Source: JAENVU01 sp964544295 (lineage in GTDB: Bacteria > Actinomycetota > Acidimicrobiia > IMCC26256 > JAENVU01). From it: a stretch of 64,000 nucleotides of DNA. The notes beneath the pieces were generated by a model. The model was not told where the DNA came from. It saw only the letters and a list, made by a program, of their open reading frames with translations, and made no database searches. Shown piece by piece: positions 49,267-58,078 of this stretch. The stretch covers positions 1-64,000 of the forward strand of contig CAZJBJ010000002.1 of NCBI GenBank assembly GCA_964544295.1, in the 5' to 3' direction. Within the stretch, counting starts at the first letter, position 1. The number at the start of each line of letters is the position of its first letter. A program made the position numbers and the translations under genes.

Positions 49267-50118
49267 ATGACCAAGCGCGTCGGAATCGTCGGTTCGGGGA
49301 TCATGGGCAGCGGCATCGCCGAGGTCGCAGCCAAGGCCGGGACCGAAGTGGTCCTGCGCAGCCGGTCCCAGGCGACCGCCGACGCGATGGTGGCCGGGCT
49401 CGAGAAGTCCTTGGCCAAGCAGGTCGAACGGGGCAAGCTCGACGACGACGAGCGGACCGCGGTGCTCGGCCGGGTGAGCGCGGTGAGCGACCTCGATGCG
49501 CTGAGCGACTGCGACCTCGTGATCGAGTCCATCGTCGAGGACCTCCCCACCAAGAAGCACCTCTTCAGTGAGCTCGACCGCATCGTCAAGGACGGCGCGA
49601 TCCTCGCCACCAACACGTCGACCCTCCCGGTCGTCGAGATGGCGATGGAGACCGGCCGGCCCGAGTTGGTGTGCGGTGTCCACTTCTTCAACCCGGCGCC
49701 GATGATGCCCCTCGTCGAGCTGGTCCGAGCCATCACGACGAGCGACGAGACCATCGCCACCGCCCGGGCGTTCGCCGAGGCGTGCGGCAAGAAGCCGGTC
49801 GAGGTCAAGGACCAGGCCGGGTTCATCGTCAACGCGCTGCTGTTCCCGTACCTCAACAACGCGGTGAAGCTCTACGACGCGGGCGTGGCCTCCAAGGAGG
49901 ACATCGACGCGGCGATGCAAGGCGGCTGCAACTTCCCGATGGGGCCGCTCGCCCTGCTCGACCTCGTCGGCCTCGACACCAGCCTCGCGATCCTCGAAGC
50001 GCTCTACGCCGAGTTCAAGGACCCGAACTACGCGCCGGCACCGCTGCTGCGCCGCATGGTCAGCGCCGAACGCTACGGCCGCAAGTCCAAGCTCGGCTTC
50101 TTCGACTACCGCAAGTAA
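49267..50118 (+). CDS. 3-hydroxybutyryl-CoA dehydrogenase
   Basis: A 283-residue NAD(P)-dependent enzyme that interconverts acetoacetyl-CoA and 3-hydroxybutyryl-CoA. VGIVGSGIMGSGIAEVAAKAG-like start (VGIVGSGIMGSGIAEV) is the Rossmann loop; ESIVEDLPTKKHLFSEL, TNTSTLPV and HFFNPAPMMPLVELV contain the catalytic His-Glu pair; the C-terminal domain has FIVNALLFPYLNNAV. GGGAGAGGGAG lies before the ATG. It is 22 nt upstream of an ethylmalonyl-CoA-type mutase, so it may feed C4 units into that pathway. Confidence 0.93.
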   Translation: MTKRVGIVGSGIMGSGIAEVAAKAGTEVVLRSRSQATADAMVAGLEKSLAKQVERGKLDDDERTAVLGRVSAVSDLDALSDCDLVIESIVEDLPTKKHLFSELDRIVKDGAILATNTSTLPVVEMAMETGRPELVCGVHFFNPAPMMPLVELVRAITTSDETIATARAFAEACGKKPVEVKDQAGFIVNALLFPYLNNAVKLYDAGVASKEDIDAAMQGGCNFPMGPLALLDLVGLDTSLAILEALYAEFKDPNYAPAPLLRRMVSAERYGRKSKLGFFDYRK

Positions 50119-50140
50119 CCCCAGGGATCGAGCGACCGAC

Positions 50141-52135
50141 ATGCCAACGAAGCCGGACGGGCAGAAGAGCAGGCCCTGGATGATTCGGACGTACTCGGGG
50201 CATTCGTCGGCGCGGGCGTCGAACGAGCTGTACCGGACGAACCTGGCGAAAGGCCAGACCGGGTTGTCCGTGGCATTCGACCTGCCGACGCAGACCGGCT
50301 ACGACCCCGATCACGTGTTGGCCCACGGGGAGGTGGGCAAGGTCGGTGTGCCGGTGCCGCACCTCGGCGAGATGCGCACGCTGTTCGATCAGATCCCCCT
50401 CGGCGAGATGAACACGTCGATGACGATCAACGCAACCGCCATGTGGCTGATCGCGATGTACGTGGCGCTCGCCGACGAACAGGGCGTGCCCCGTGATCAG
50501 CTCTCCGGGACGAGTCAGAACGACATCGTCAAGGAGTACCTCTCGCGCGGGACGTTCATCTTCGGGCCGGAGCCCAGCCGCCGGCTCACGGTCGACCTGA
50601 TCACCTACACGGTGCGCAACATCCCGAAGTGGAACCCGATCAACGTCTGCCCCTACCACCTCCAGGAGGCGGGCGCGACCCCGGTCCAGGAGTTGGCGTA
50701 CGGGCTCGCGACGGCGATCGGCGTCCTCGATGCGGTCCGCGACTCCGGTCAGGTGAGCCCGGAGGAGTTCCCCGAGGTCGTCGGGCGCATCTCGTTCTTC
50801 ATCGACGTCACCACGCGCTTCGTCGAGGAGATGTGCAAGATGCGCGCGTTCACCCAGATGTGGGATCGCATCTGTCTGGAGCGCTACGGGGTGACCGACG
50901 AGAAGCTGCGCCGGTTCCGCTACGGGGTGCAGGTGAACTCGCTGGGATTGACCGAGGCCCAGCCCGAGAACAACGTGCAGCGCATCGTGTTGGAGATGCT
51001 CGGCGTCACGTTGTCACGCGATGCCCGGGCGCGGGCGATCCAGTTGCCGTGCTGGAACGAGGCGCTGGGCCTGCCTCGTCCGTGGGATCAGCAGTGGTCG
51101 CTGCGGATGCAGCAGGTCCTCGCGTACGAGACCGACCTGCTCGAGTACGAGGACCTCTTCGAAGGTTCGAAGGTCGTCGAAGCCAAGGTCGCCGAGCTGA
51201 TCGCCGAGGCCACCGACGAACTGAACTGGGTCCTCGACGGCGGCGGGGCGTTCGCCATGATCGACGACGTCAAGGCCCGGCTCGTCCAGTCGAACGCCGA
51301 ACGTGTGCGCGCGATCGAGGCGGGGACGCGCAAGGTCGTCGGCGTCAACTGCTTCACCGAGACCGAGCCGTCACCCCTGACCGACGAGAGTGCGAGCCAC
51401 ATTCTCGAACTCGATCCGGCGGCGGAACGCGAACAGATCGCGGCGCTCGCAGCCTGGCGCGCCGAGCGTGACGCGGACGCGGTCGCTGCGGCACTCGCGC
51501 ACGTCCGGGCGGTGGCCGCGACCGACGAGAACCTGATGGAAGCGACCATCGATCTCGCCCGTGCCGGTGGCACCGTGGGCGAGTGGGCGGGCGCCCTGCG
51601 CGAGGTCTTCGGCGAATACCGCGCGCCGACCGGCGTGTCCGGCGTCGCCGCGTCCACCGGGGAGGCGATGCTGGCGGTCCGGGCCCGCGCCCAACAGGCG
51701 GCCGACGACCTCGGCGGCCCGCTCCGCATCCTCGTCGGCAAGCCGGGGCTCGACGGACATTCCAACGGGGCGGAGCAGATCGCCGTCGCGGCGCGCGATG
51801 CGGGTATGGAAGTCGTGTACCAGGGCATTCGGCTGACGCCGGAGCAGATCGCGGCGGCCGCCCGGGACGAGGATGTCGACGTGATCGGCCTGTCGATCCT
51901 GTCGGGTTCCCACCTCGAACTCGTCCCCGCGACGTTGGAACTCCTCCGGGCGGCCGATGTTCAGGCGCCAATGGTCGTCGGCGGAATCATCCCGCCGGCC
52001 GACGCCCGGGCGCTCGAAGCGGCCGGAATTGCCCGGATTTACACGCCCAAGGACTACGAACTGGCGGCGATCATGGCCGACGTCGTGGGCCTGGCCACCG
52101 AATACCGGCGGGAGCGCACAAAAGCCCTCCACTGA
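50141..52135 (+). CDS. meaA: Coenzyme B12-dependent acyl-CoA mutase (MeaA / ethylmalonyl-CoA mutase type)
   Basis: A 664-residue adenosylcobalamin mutase with catalytic and B12 domains in one chain. PWMIRTYSGHSSARASNELY, LSVAFDLPTQTGYDPDH and GEVGKVGVPVPHLGEMRTLF are the MeaA-type signature, differing from the FDLATHRGYDSDH of methylmalonyl-CoA mutase. The C-terminal B12 domain has GKPGLDGHSNGAEQIA (DxHxxG) and LSILSGSHLELVP. It probably converts ethylmalonyl-CoA to methylsuccinyl-CoA in the ethylmalonyl-CoA pathway; isobutyryl-CoA mutase-like activity is an alternative. AGGGA precedes the ATG. Confidence 0.88.
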   Translation: MPTKPDGQKSRPWMIRTYSGHSSARASNELYRTNLAKGQTGLSVAFDLPTQTGYDPDHVLAHGEVGKVGVPVPHLGEMRTLFDQIPLGEMNTSMTINATAMWLIAMYVALADEQGVPRDQLSGTSQNDIVKEYLSRGTFIFGPEPSRRLTVDLITYTVRNIPKWNPINVCPYHLQEAGATPVQELAYGLATAIGVLDAVRDSGQVSPEEFPEVVGRISFFIDVTTRFVEEMCKMRAFTQMWDRICLERYGVTDEKLRRFRYGVQVNSLGLTEAQPENNVQRIVLEMLGVTLSRDARARAIQLPCWNEALGLPRPWDQQWSLRMQQVLAYETDLLEYEDLFEGSKVVEAKVAELIAEATDELNWVLDGGGAFAMIDDVKARLVQSNAERVRAIEAGTRKVVGVNCFTETEPSPLTDESASHILELDPAAEREQIAALAAWRAERDADAVAAALAHVRAVAATDENLMEATIDLARAGGTVGEWAGALREVFGEYRAPTGVSGVAASTGEAMLAVRARAQQAADDLGGPLRILVGKPGLDGHSNGAEQIAVAARDAGMEVVYQGIRLTPEQIAAAARDEDVDVIGLSILSGSHLELVPATLELLRAADVQAPMVVGGIIPPADARALEAAGIARIYTPKDYELAAIMADVVGLATEYRRERTKALH

Positions 52136-52162
52136 GCGCCGATTCGAGCCGATGCACTGCGT

Positions 52163-52939
52163 GTGAAGGATCGTTGCCTTGCGAGTTCCATCGCGGCCGG
52201 CATTGCCGCGCTCGTCTGCGGCATGGTCGACAGCGTCATCGGGTCGTCGCCACTCGGCATCGTGACCGGCCTCCTCGGGTTCTCGGCTGCGATCGGCGCG
52301 GCGGCGATCGCAGCTCGCCAGTTCAACGCCTCGGACCAACTCGTCGAGGTCACTGAGGAACGCGACCGACTCCGACGGGAACTCGGCGCGCTCGCCGCAA
52401 TTTTCGGCGACGAAGCCGCCGATGCCCATGACCCGACCCTTGCGCTCGCCCCGCCCCTCGACATGGAGAAGTCCGTGGATCACGCATCCGGTCTCTTGGA
52501 CCAGCAGTTCTTCAAGGTGATGGTGCAGCAACGGGTCGCCGCCGCCCGCCGGCAGCTCCAACCGCTGACCGTGATCCTGTTCGACATCGACGGGCTCGAC
52601 GGTGCGAGTCACGACGAGTGCAACGCTGCGATCGGCGCGCTCGGCGCGACCGTGACCCAGACCCTGCGTGAGTCCGACGCCGCCTGTCGGGTCGGCACCA
52701 AGATGGCCGCCGCGATTCTCGAGGACACCGCCGAGGCCGGCGCGGTCTGGGCTGCGGAGCGGATCCGGGGCACGCTGCACCAGACGACCGACGGCGTGAC
52801 CATCACGGTCTCTGCCGGCATCGCGTGTTACCCGACACACGCGCTCAGCGCACCGGAACTCATCGAACGCGCCGGGCGAGCGCTCGACACCGCCCGCGCC
52901 CAGGGCCGCGACCGCCTCGAGATCGCCAACTCCGACTAA
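52163..52939 (+). CDS. Membrane protein with degenerate GGDEF domain
   Basis: A 258-residue protein with two membrane spans (~8-55), a coiled-coil-like stretch (~60-80) and a GGDEF-fold domain (~105-255). The active-site motif reads CRVGTKMAAAI where active cyclases have RxGGDEF, so it cannot make cyclic di-GMP. TVSAGIACYPTHA and the closing ALDTARAQGRDRL keep the fold. It may bind c-di-GMP or GTP, or act as a protein partner. GTG at 52163 follows the mutase gene by 27 nt. Confidence 0.8.
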   Translation: MKDRCLASSIAAGIAALVCGMVDSVIGSSPLGIVTGLLGFSAAIGAAAIAARQFNASDQLVEVTEERDRLRRELGALAAIFGDEAADAHDPTLALAPPLDMEKSVDHASGLLDQQFFKVMVQQRVAAARRQLQPLTVILFDIDGLDGASHDECNAAIGALGATVTQTLRESDAACRVGTKMAAAILEDTAEAGAVWAAERIRGTLHQTTDGVTITVSAGIACYPTHALSAPELIERAGRALDTARAQGRDRLEIANSD

Positions 52940-52949
52940 CGGGACTCTC

Positions 52950-54761
52950 CTACCCTTTGTAGAGAGCCTCGATCTCGCGTTCGTACTTGGCGTGGATGCC
53001 GCGTCGCTTGAGCTTGCTCGTCGGGGTGAGCTCCTCGGAATCGGGCATCCATTCCTGATGGAGGACGCGCACCTTCTTCACCCGCTCGGCGTTGTTGAAG
53101 GGCGCCATCGCCTCGGCCACCTGCCGATCGACCTCGGCGAGCACCTCCGGGTGTTCGGCAAGGGCCGCGAGATCGGCGGCGTCGATGTCGTGCCCCTTCG
53201 CCCAGACCGGGGCCACCTCCGCGTCGAGCACCACGAGCGCGCTCATGAACGGGCGCTGGTCACCGATCACACAGGCTTGCCCGATGAGTAGCTGTGCCTT
53301 CAGGGCGGATTCGAGGTTGGCCGGCGATATGTTCTTCCCGCCCGCGGTGATGATGAGTTCCTTCTTGCGGTCGACGATCGTGAGGTACCCGTCGTCGTCC
53401 AGGACCCCGATGTCACCCGAGTGCAACCAGCCGTCGGCGTCCAGCGCCTCGGCGGTCTTCTCCGGATCGTCGAGGTACCCGCGGAACACCTGACCGCCGC
53501 GGGTGAGGACCTCACCGTCCTCGGCCAGCGCGATGGTGCCGCCCGGCACCGCCCGGCCGACCGTGCCGGCCCGCACCGCGAAGGGGTCCCAGGTCATGAT
53601 CCCGCTCGTCTCGCTCATGCCGTAGACCTCCGAAAGCGGTACGCCGAGACCGCGGAAGAAGTCGAAGATCTCGACGGAGATCGGCGCCGCCCCGCTGATC
53701 GCGGCGACGCACGCGTCCAATCCGAGCAGACCGCGGACCATGCCGAGCGCCTCGTCCGCCACTGCGAACTCCGCAGCCAGATCGGTGGGGAGTTCCTCGC
53801 CCTGCGCGCGGCACCTTGCGGCCCGCAGTCCGACCTCCAGCGCCGCCTCGAGCTGGGCCTTGCGCGCGGGGTCGGCGCCGGCCATGGCCATCACCCCCGC
53901 GTGGATCTTCTCCCAGACACGCGGCACCGCGAAGAACACCTGGGGCCGGACCTCGGGAAGGTACTGCGCCACCGCGCCGGGTTCCGGACACGTCGTGACT
54001 TCGTAGCCGTAGGTCAGCGCGAGGTAGTGCGAGACGTTGCGCTCGGCGATGTGCGCCATCGGCAGATAGGACACGAGTCGCGCCCGCTCGAGGTCGACGT
54101 CACCCAGCACTTCCCACAGTGACTTCATCGTCCAGGCCACGTTCGCGTGGTCGATCATCACCCCCTTGGGCGGTCCGGTCGTCCCCGAGGTGTAGATGAC
54201 CGTCGCGAGATCCGATGGCTGCGCGATCCGCGCCAACGTGTCGAGATCCTCGGGATCCGCAGCCAGCAGCTCGGACCACGCCCGGATGCCGTCAGGAACG
54301 CCGGCCGACGGTGGGTCGATGACCACGACCTCACGGAGGCCGGGGAGTTCGTCCCGCACCGCCACCACACGACCGAGGAAGCCCTCGTCCTCGACGATCG
54401 CGATGGTCGCGCCACAGTGACCGCTGAGGTACCGGATCTGGTCGGCCGATGACGAGTTGTAGATCGAGATCGGCGTGGCACCGAGGAGCACGACCGCCAT
54501 GTCGGCGACGTGGAACTCGGGCCGATTGCGGATCATCAGGACCACACGGTCACCGCGCGTGACGCCCAGACCGCGGAGACCGGCCGCGAGCCGACAGGCC
54601 TGGTCGGCGTACTCACCGAAGGTCGTTTCCTGCCACCCGTCGCCGGCCTTCCAGCGCAGCGCCACCTGGCCCGCGCGCGCCGCGACCGTGTCCCGGAACA
54701 GCGTCGCCACGGTCTGACCGGCGGTCGCGTCCGCGATCTGCTCATCCGTCCACTCGGTCAC
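52950..54761 (-). CDS. Long-chain acyl-CoA synthetase (FadD15-like)
   Basis: A 603-residue AMP-forming ligase. YTSGTTGPPKGVMIDH is the P-loop, FFAVPRVWEKIHAGV and SGAAPISVEIFDFF follow, YGMSETSG is the A5 motif and WLHSGDIGVLDDDGYLTIVDRKKELII the adenylation hinge; GGKNISPANLES and KLKRRGIHAKYEREIE close it. It activates fatty acids to acyl-CoA via acyl-AMP. GTG at 54761 has GGGGAG seven nucleotides upstream; the open frame continues 90 codons further into the repeat-rich gap but without homology, so that extension is rejected. Confidence 0.93.
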   Translation of the reverse strand: MTEWTDEQIADATAGQTVATLFRDTVAARAGQVALRWKAGDGWQETTFGEYADQACRLAAGLRGLGVTRGDRVVLMIRNRPEFHVADMAVVLLGATPISIYNSSSADQIRYLSGHCGATIAIVEDEGFLGRVVAVRDELPGLREVVVIDPPSAGVPDGIRAWSELLAADPEDLDTLARIAQPSDLATVIYTSGTTGPPKGVMIDHANVAWTMKSLWEVLGDVDLERARLVSYLPMAHIAERNVSHYLALTYGYEVTTCPEPGAVAQYLPEVRPQVFFAVPRVWEKIHAGVMAMAGADPARKAQLEAALEVGLRAARCRAQGEELPTDLAAEFAVADEALGMVRGLLGLDACVAAISGAAPISVEIFDFFRGLGVPLSEVYGMSETSGIMTWDPFAVRAGTVGRAVPGGTIALAEDGEVLTRGGQVFRGYLDDPEKTAEALDADGWLHSGDIGVLDDDGYLTIVDRKKELIITAGGKNISPANLESALKAQLLIGQACVIGDQRPFMSALVVLDAEVAPVWAKGHDIDAADLAALAEHPEVLAEVDRQVAEAMAPFNNAERVKKVRVLHQEWMPDSEELTPTSKLKRRGIHAKYEREIEALYKG

Positions 54762-54847
54762 CGGCAGCTCCCCTGTCGTGTTTCCCCTGATGAGGGCCCA
54801 ATTGGTAGCCGACGCGGCGCCGGTCGGGCCACACGGTCCCCACCTGG

Positions 54848-54900
54848 TTGGGGACAACTCGACCGACGTTGGGGACAACCCCGCGGCGCCTGGGGACAAC
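54848..54900. repeat. Three TGGGGACAAC repeats at 21-bp period
   Basis: TTGGGGACAAC at 54848-54858 and 54869-54879 and CTGGGGACAAC at 54890-54900 start exactly 21 bp apart. Read on the minus strand each contains TTGTCCCCA, one mismatch from the actinobacterial DnaA box TTGTCCACA. Twenty-one base pairs is two helical turns, putting all three on one DNA face. Confidence 0.85.
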
Positions 54901-55023
54901 CGGAGCAGCCGATCCCGTGTGTCTGCGAGCCCAGAAACTGGGAGGCGACGGAGCGTGGCCGGGTCAGTCCCCGGGACACGATCCACAAGCCCATCCCCAG
55001 GCGCCGGGCTGATTTCCCCAGCG

Positions 55024-55032
55024 TTATCCACA
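55024..55032 (+). promoter_or_regulatory. Perfect DnaA box TTATCCACA
   Basis: TTATCCACA matches the bacterial consensus DnaA box. A second, weaker form (CGATCCACA) lies at 54979-54987. A single such word can occur by chance; its place beside three phased near-boxes makes it notable. Confidence 0.55.
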
Positions 55033-55071
55033 GGGAAGGCGGTCAGAAGTCGCCGGGCGTCGCCTCGGCGG

Positions 55072-56208
55072 TCACTCGTCGTGGTCGTGCGCGTCGAGCT
55101 CGCCGATCACGGTGTCGGTGTCCGCGCCCAACGACCGCCCCGCCCAACGGACCTCGCCGGGTGTCTCCGAGAACCGGGCGATCAGCCCGGGCATGATCAC
55201 GCCGTCGACGTCGACGAGCGAGCCGCGCTCCACCACGTGGGGGTCGCGGGCGACTTCGGCGACCGAGTACACCGGGGCGATCGCCGCGTGGGCCGCCTCG
55301 AACCCTGCGATCACCTCCTCGGCACTGCGCCGACCAACCCACTCCGCCACGATCGCGTTCAACTCGTCCCGATGGTCGACGCGATCGGCGAAGGTCGCGA
55401 AGCGCGCGTCGTCGCCGACGCCGAGCAGGTCCAGTAACCGTGACGCCACGGACTCGGCGGAGGCGGAGATCGCCACCCACCGGCCGTCGGCACATCGGTA
55501 GGTCCCGCGGGGCACCGAGTACGGGATCCCACTGCCGAGACGAGGTTGTTCGTAACCGAGATGGGCCGACGCGCTGTGCAGCGGACCCATCAGCGAGAGC
55601 ATCGTGTCGAGCAGGTTCACGTCGATCACCTGGCCGACACCGGTCCGATCCCGATGCCGGAGCGCGGCGAGGATCGCGAATGCGCCGACGATCGCGGTGA
55701 CCTCGTCGGTCAACGCGATCGGCGGCGGCAGCGGCGCACCGTCGGGCTCCCCGTTGATCGCCGCAAAACCACTCATCGCCTCGGCCGTGGTCGCGAATCC
55801 GGGTCGTTGGGAGTACGGACCGGTCTGACCGAACCCGGTGACCCGCAGGATGACGAGACCCGGGTTGGCGGCAAGCAGGTCGGACGGATCGAGGCCCAGG
55901 CGTTCGAGCGCTCCCGGCCGCAGGTTCTCGATCAGCACGTCGGCGTCGCGCACGAGCGCATGCATGTGTGCGAGTCCGGTCTCGGATTTGAGGTCGAGCA
56001 CGACGGCACGCTTGCCCCGAGCGACGAGCTTCCACATGTACGAGTCGCCGTCGTTCGGATCGACCCAGCCGAGGCGGCGGGTGCCGTCACCCCCGGGAGC
56101 TTCGACCTTGACGACGTCCGCTCCGAAATCGGCGAGGTAGCGAGCCGCGCCCGGCGCGGCGATGACGGTGGCCATGTCGATGACCCGGATGCCCTCGAGC
56201 GCCTGCAC
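55072..56208 (-). CDS. CaiB/BaiF family (class III) CoA-transferase
   Basis: A 378-residue CoA-transferase or racemase-like protein. VIDMATVIAAPGAARYLADFGADVVKVEAP and ENLRPGALERLGL are typical of the family (parts shown are VIDMATVIAAPG and DFGADVVKVEAP). The residue after RPGF, usually the catalytic aspartate, is alanine (RPGFATTAEAMSG), a change seen in a sub-branch with RPGFGTLAEAMSG. The substrate is unknown. GTG at 56208 is chosen because TATCCT lies 7 nt upstream and homology begins there; longer frames run into the surE gene. It follows surE by 19 nt. Confidence 0.85.
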   Translation of the reverse strand: MQALEGIRVIDMATVIAAPGAARYLADFGADVVKVEAPGGDGTRRLGWVDPNDGDSYMWKLVARGKRAVVLDLKSETGLAHMHALVRDADVLIENLRPGALERLGLDPSDLLAANPGLVILRVTGFGQTGPYSQRPGFATTAEAMSGFAAINGEPDGAPLPPPIALTDEVTAIVGAFAILAALRHRDRTGVGQVIDVNLLDTMLSLMGPLHSASAHLGYEQPRLGSGIPYSVPRGTYRCADGRWVAISASAESVASRLLDLLGVGDDARFATFADRVDHRDELNAIVAEWVGRRSAEEVIAGFEAAHAAIAPVYSVAEVARDPHVVERGSLVDVDGVIMPGLIARFSETPGEVRWAGRSLGADTDTVIGELDAHDHDE

Positions 56209-56215
56209 CCGATTC

Positions 56216-56221
56216 AGGATA
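56216..56221 (-). promoter_or_regulatory. -10 element of the CoA-transferase gene
   Basis: TATCCT on the minus strand, 7 nt, then GTG at 56208; decides the start. Confidence 0.45.
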
Positions 56222-56227
56222 GAGACG

Positions 56228-57106
56228 TCACGACGGGCCGGCCGGACGGTGGAGGCTGCCCAGGGCGTCGGCGTCGGGCACGGTGTGGGTCGGCTCGAGT
56301 GGTGCACCCGGCATCACCGCCTGTCCGACCGGCACGGTGGCGGTGCGGTCGGCGGCACCACCCGGCCAGGCCTCGGTGATACCGACCAGTGTCGTGAGCG
56401 TTACGAACCCAGCCCGCACGAGACCCGTGTCGGTATCGGGATCGAAACTCACCTGTGCGAGCCGGAGCTCCGCGGCGACGCGACGCGAGCGGCCGCCCAT
56501 CGCGTCGGCGTCGGTGCCGGTCAGCACCATACGAACTTCACCGAACGGCGCCAGGCGCGCCCAGCGCAGCCCGCGCACCTCGCCGGACGGCCGCGCGGGG
56601 ACGTTCAGATTCAGCACCGACCGCCGCGGTGCGCGGATCAGCAGTTCGACCGCTTCCAGCGCGAACCCGGTTGCGGTCTCCCAGTGCCACGGATCACTGG
56701 ACTGGAGGCTGACGGCCAGCGCCGACAGCCCCAGGTTCTGAGCCGCGAGCGCCGCACCGACGGTGCCCGAGTACAAGACGGCCCGGCCCGTGTTCAGACC
56801 GGCGTTGATCCCCGAAACCACGAGGTCCGGCGGCGGGCCGAATGCGCCGAGATTCGCGGCCATCACGCACATGGCCGGGGTGGCATCGAGGGCCCACGCC
56901 TCGATCCCGTCGTCGTCGGCAAAGTGCACCTGGTGCGCCACGAGGCCGTCGGCCGCGAGCGCGCCGAGCGACGCGGCAGTGCCGCTGCGGTCCCGGTCAG
57001 GCGCGACGAGCACCACCTCGAACCGGGGATCGCGAGCCAGCGCCCGGGCCATGGAGTGGATGCCGACCGCCTCGGCACCGTCGTCGTTGGTCACCAGCAC
57101 TCGCAT
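56228..57106 (-). CDS. surE: SurE-like 5'/3'-nucleotidase
   Basis: A 292-residue metal-dependent phosphatase. MRVLVTNDDGAEAVGIHSMA has the two metal aspartates, APDRDRSGTAASLG the next loop, and VSGINAGLNTGRAVLYSGTVGAA (here read as VSGINAGLN and YSGTVGAAL) the asparagine of the site. It removes phosphate from nucleoside 5'- and 3'-monophosphates. It is 19 nt upstream of the CoA-transferase gene and divergent from the nitrilase-family gene. Confidence 0.92.
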   Translation of the reverse strand: MRVLVTNDDGAEAVGIHSMARALARDPRFEVVLVAPDRDRSGTAASLGALAADGLVAHQVHFADDDGIEAWALDATPAMCVMAANLGAFGPPPDLVVSGINAGLNTGRAVLYSGTVGAALAAQNLGLSALAVSLQSSDPWHWETATGFALEAVELLIRAPRRSVLNLNVPARPSGEVRGLRWARLAPFGEVRMVLTGTDADAMGGRSRRVAAELRLAQVSFDPDTDTGLVRAGFVTLTTLVGITEAWPGGAADRTATVPVGQAVMPGAPLEPTHTVPDADALGSLHRPAGPS

Positions 57107-57175
57107 CGGGCGATCCTCTCACCCGGGCGTCGGCCGCACCGACCGGGACCGCAAGGATTCGGGTGATCGCTGCGC

Positions 57176-57181
57176 TACGTT
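57176..57181 (+). promoter_or_regulatory. -10 element of the nitrilase-family gene
   Basis: TACGTT, 7 nt, then ATG at 57189; leaderless geometry. Confidence 0.45.
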
Positions 57182-57188
57182 CACCGCG

Positions 57189-58073
57189 ATGCAGGTCAGA
57201 CACGCGCCCGGGATCCTCGAATCCCCTGCGCGCGTGCACGCGGCGACCCGAGCGCCGTTCCGGATCGGCGCCGTGCAACTCGCATGGCAGGACGACCCGG
57301 TCGCCCACCAGGCCGCGCTCACCGAGGCCGCGACCCTCGCGGCGGCCGAGGGCGCGCACCTCGTGTGTCTCCAGGAACTGACGTTGTCGCCGTACTTCGC
57401 GATCACCGAGACCAACGCGGACGCGGTCCCGGAACCACTGCCCGGTGGTCCCACGCACGAGTTCGCGGCGCGCCTCGCCCGTGATCTCGACGTTCCGGTC
57501 CACGCGTCGCTGTGGGAGGCCGCCGACGACGGCGGGCTCGGGTACAACACCGCCATCGTCGTGGACCCGTCGGGCGCGCTGCTGGCGCGTACCCGCAAGG
57601 TGCACATCCCGATCACCGCCGGGTACTACGAGGACCGCTACTTCCGGCCGGGTGACACCGGCTACCCCGTCGTCGAGATCGACGGCGCCCGGTTCGGCTT
57701 CCCGACCTGCTGGGACCAGTGGTTCCCGGAGGTGGCACGGGAGTATTCGCGCGGCGGTGCCGAGGTGTTGGTGTACCCGACGGCCATCGGCTCGGAGCCC
57801 GATCACCCGGAGTTCGACACCCAGCCGTTGTGGGAGCACGTGATCCGGGGGAACGGCATCACCAACGGCACGTTCATGGTGGCGATCAACCGCATCGGGA
57901 CCGAGCGGGCCGGAGACACCGCGATCACGTTCTACGGCTCGTCGTTCGTCTCCGACCCGTACGGCCGGGTGTTGGTGCAGGCGCCGCGGGACGAACCCGC
58001 CGTCCTCATCGCCGACCTCGACCTCGACCAACGCCGCGACTGGCTCGACCTCTTCCCGTTCCTCACCACCTAA
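57189..58073 (+). CDS. Nitrilase-superfamily amidohydrolase (N-carbamoylputrescine amidase-like)
   Basis: A 294-residue C-N hydrolase. The catalytic triad is Glu in LQELTLSPYF, Lys in TRKVHIP and Cys in FPTCWDQWFPEVARE; the CWDQWFPE motif is that of N-carbamoylputrescine amidases (AguB) and beta-ureidopropionase relatives. Such enzymes release ammonia and CO2 from carbamoylated amines. The first 23 residues before FRIGAVQL are not conserved. A strong hairpin ends the gene. Confidence 0.9.
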   Translation: MQVRHAPGILESPARVHAATRAPFRIGAVQLAWQDDPVAHQAALTEAATLAAAEGAHLVCLQELTLSPYFAITETNADAVPEPLPGGPTHEFAARLARDLDVPVHASLWEAADDGGLGYNTAIVVDPSGALLARTRKVHIPITAGYYEDRYFRPGDTGYPVVEIDGARFGFPTCWDQWFPEVAREYSRGGAEVLVYPTAIGSEPDHPEFDTQPLWEHVIRGNGITNGTFMVAINRIGTERAGDTAITFYGSSFVSDPYGRVLVQAPRDEPAVLIADLDLDQRRDWLDLFPFLTT

Positions 58074-58078
58074 ACCCC

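Larger units (their letters stand above)
54762..55071. other. 310-nt intergenic region with DnaA-box-like cluster
   Basis: This gap lies between two leftward genes. It holds three TGGGGACAAC repeats in exact 21-bp phase, a perfect TTATCCACA and further related words (ATCCACAAG at 54981-54989, TTTCCCCAG at 55014-55022). No gene with homology is seen in any frame, although the acyl-CoA synthetase frame stays open through most of it. It also must contain the promoter of the synthetase gene. Confidence 0.7.

Noticed and set aside
54762..55031. N-terminal extension of the acyl-CoA synthetase over the repeat region
   Set aside because: The extension has no homology to the family, and GTG at 54761 has a proper GGGGAG site.
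54762..55071. Calling the DnaA-box-like region the chromosomal origin
   Set aside because: No dnaA, dnaN, rpmH or parAB nearby and no AT-rich unwinding element; kept only as a candidate binding cluster.
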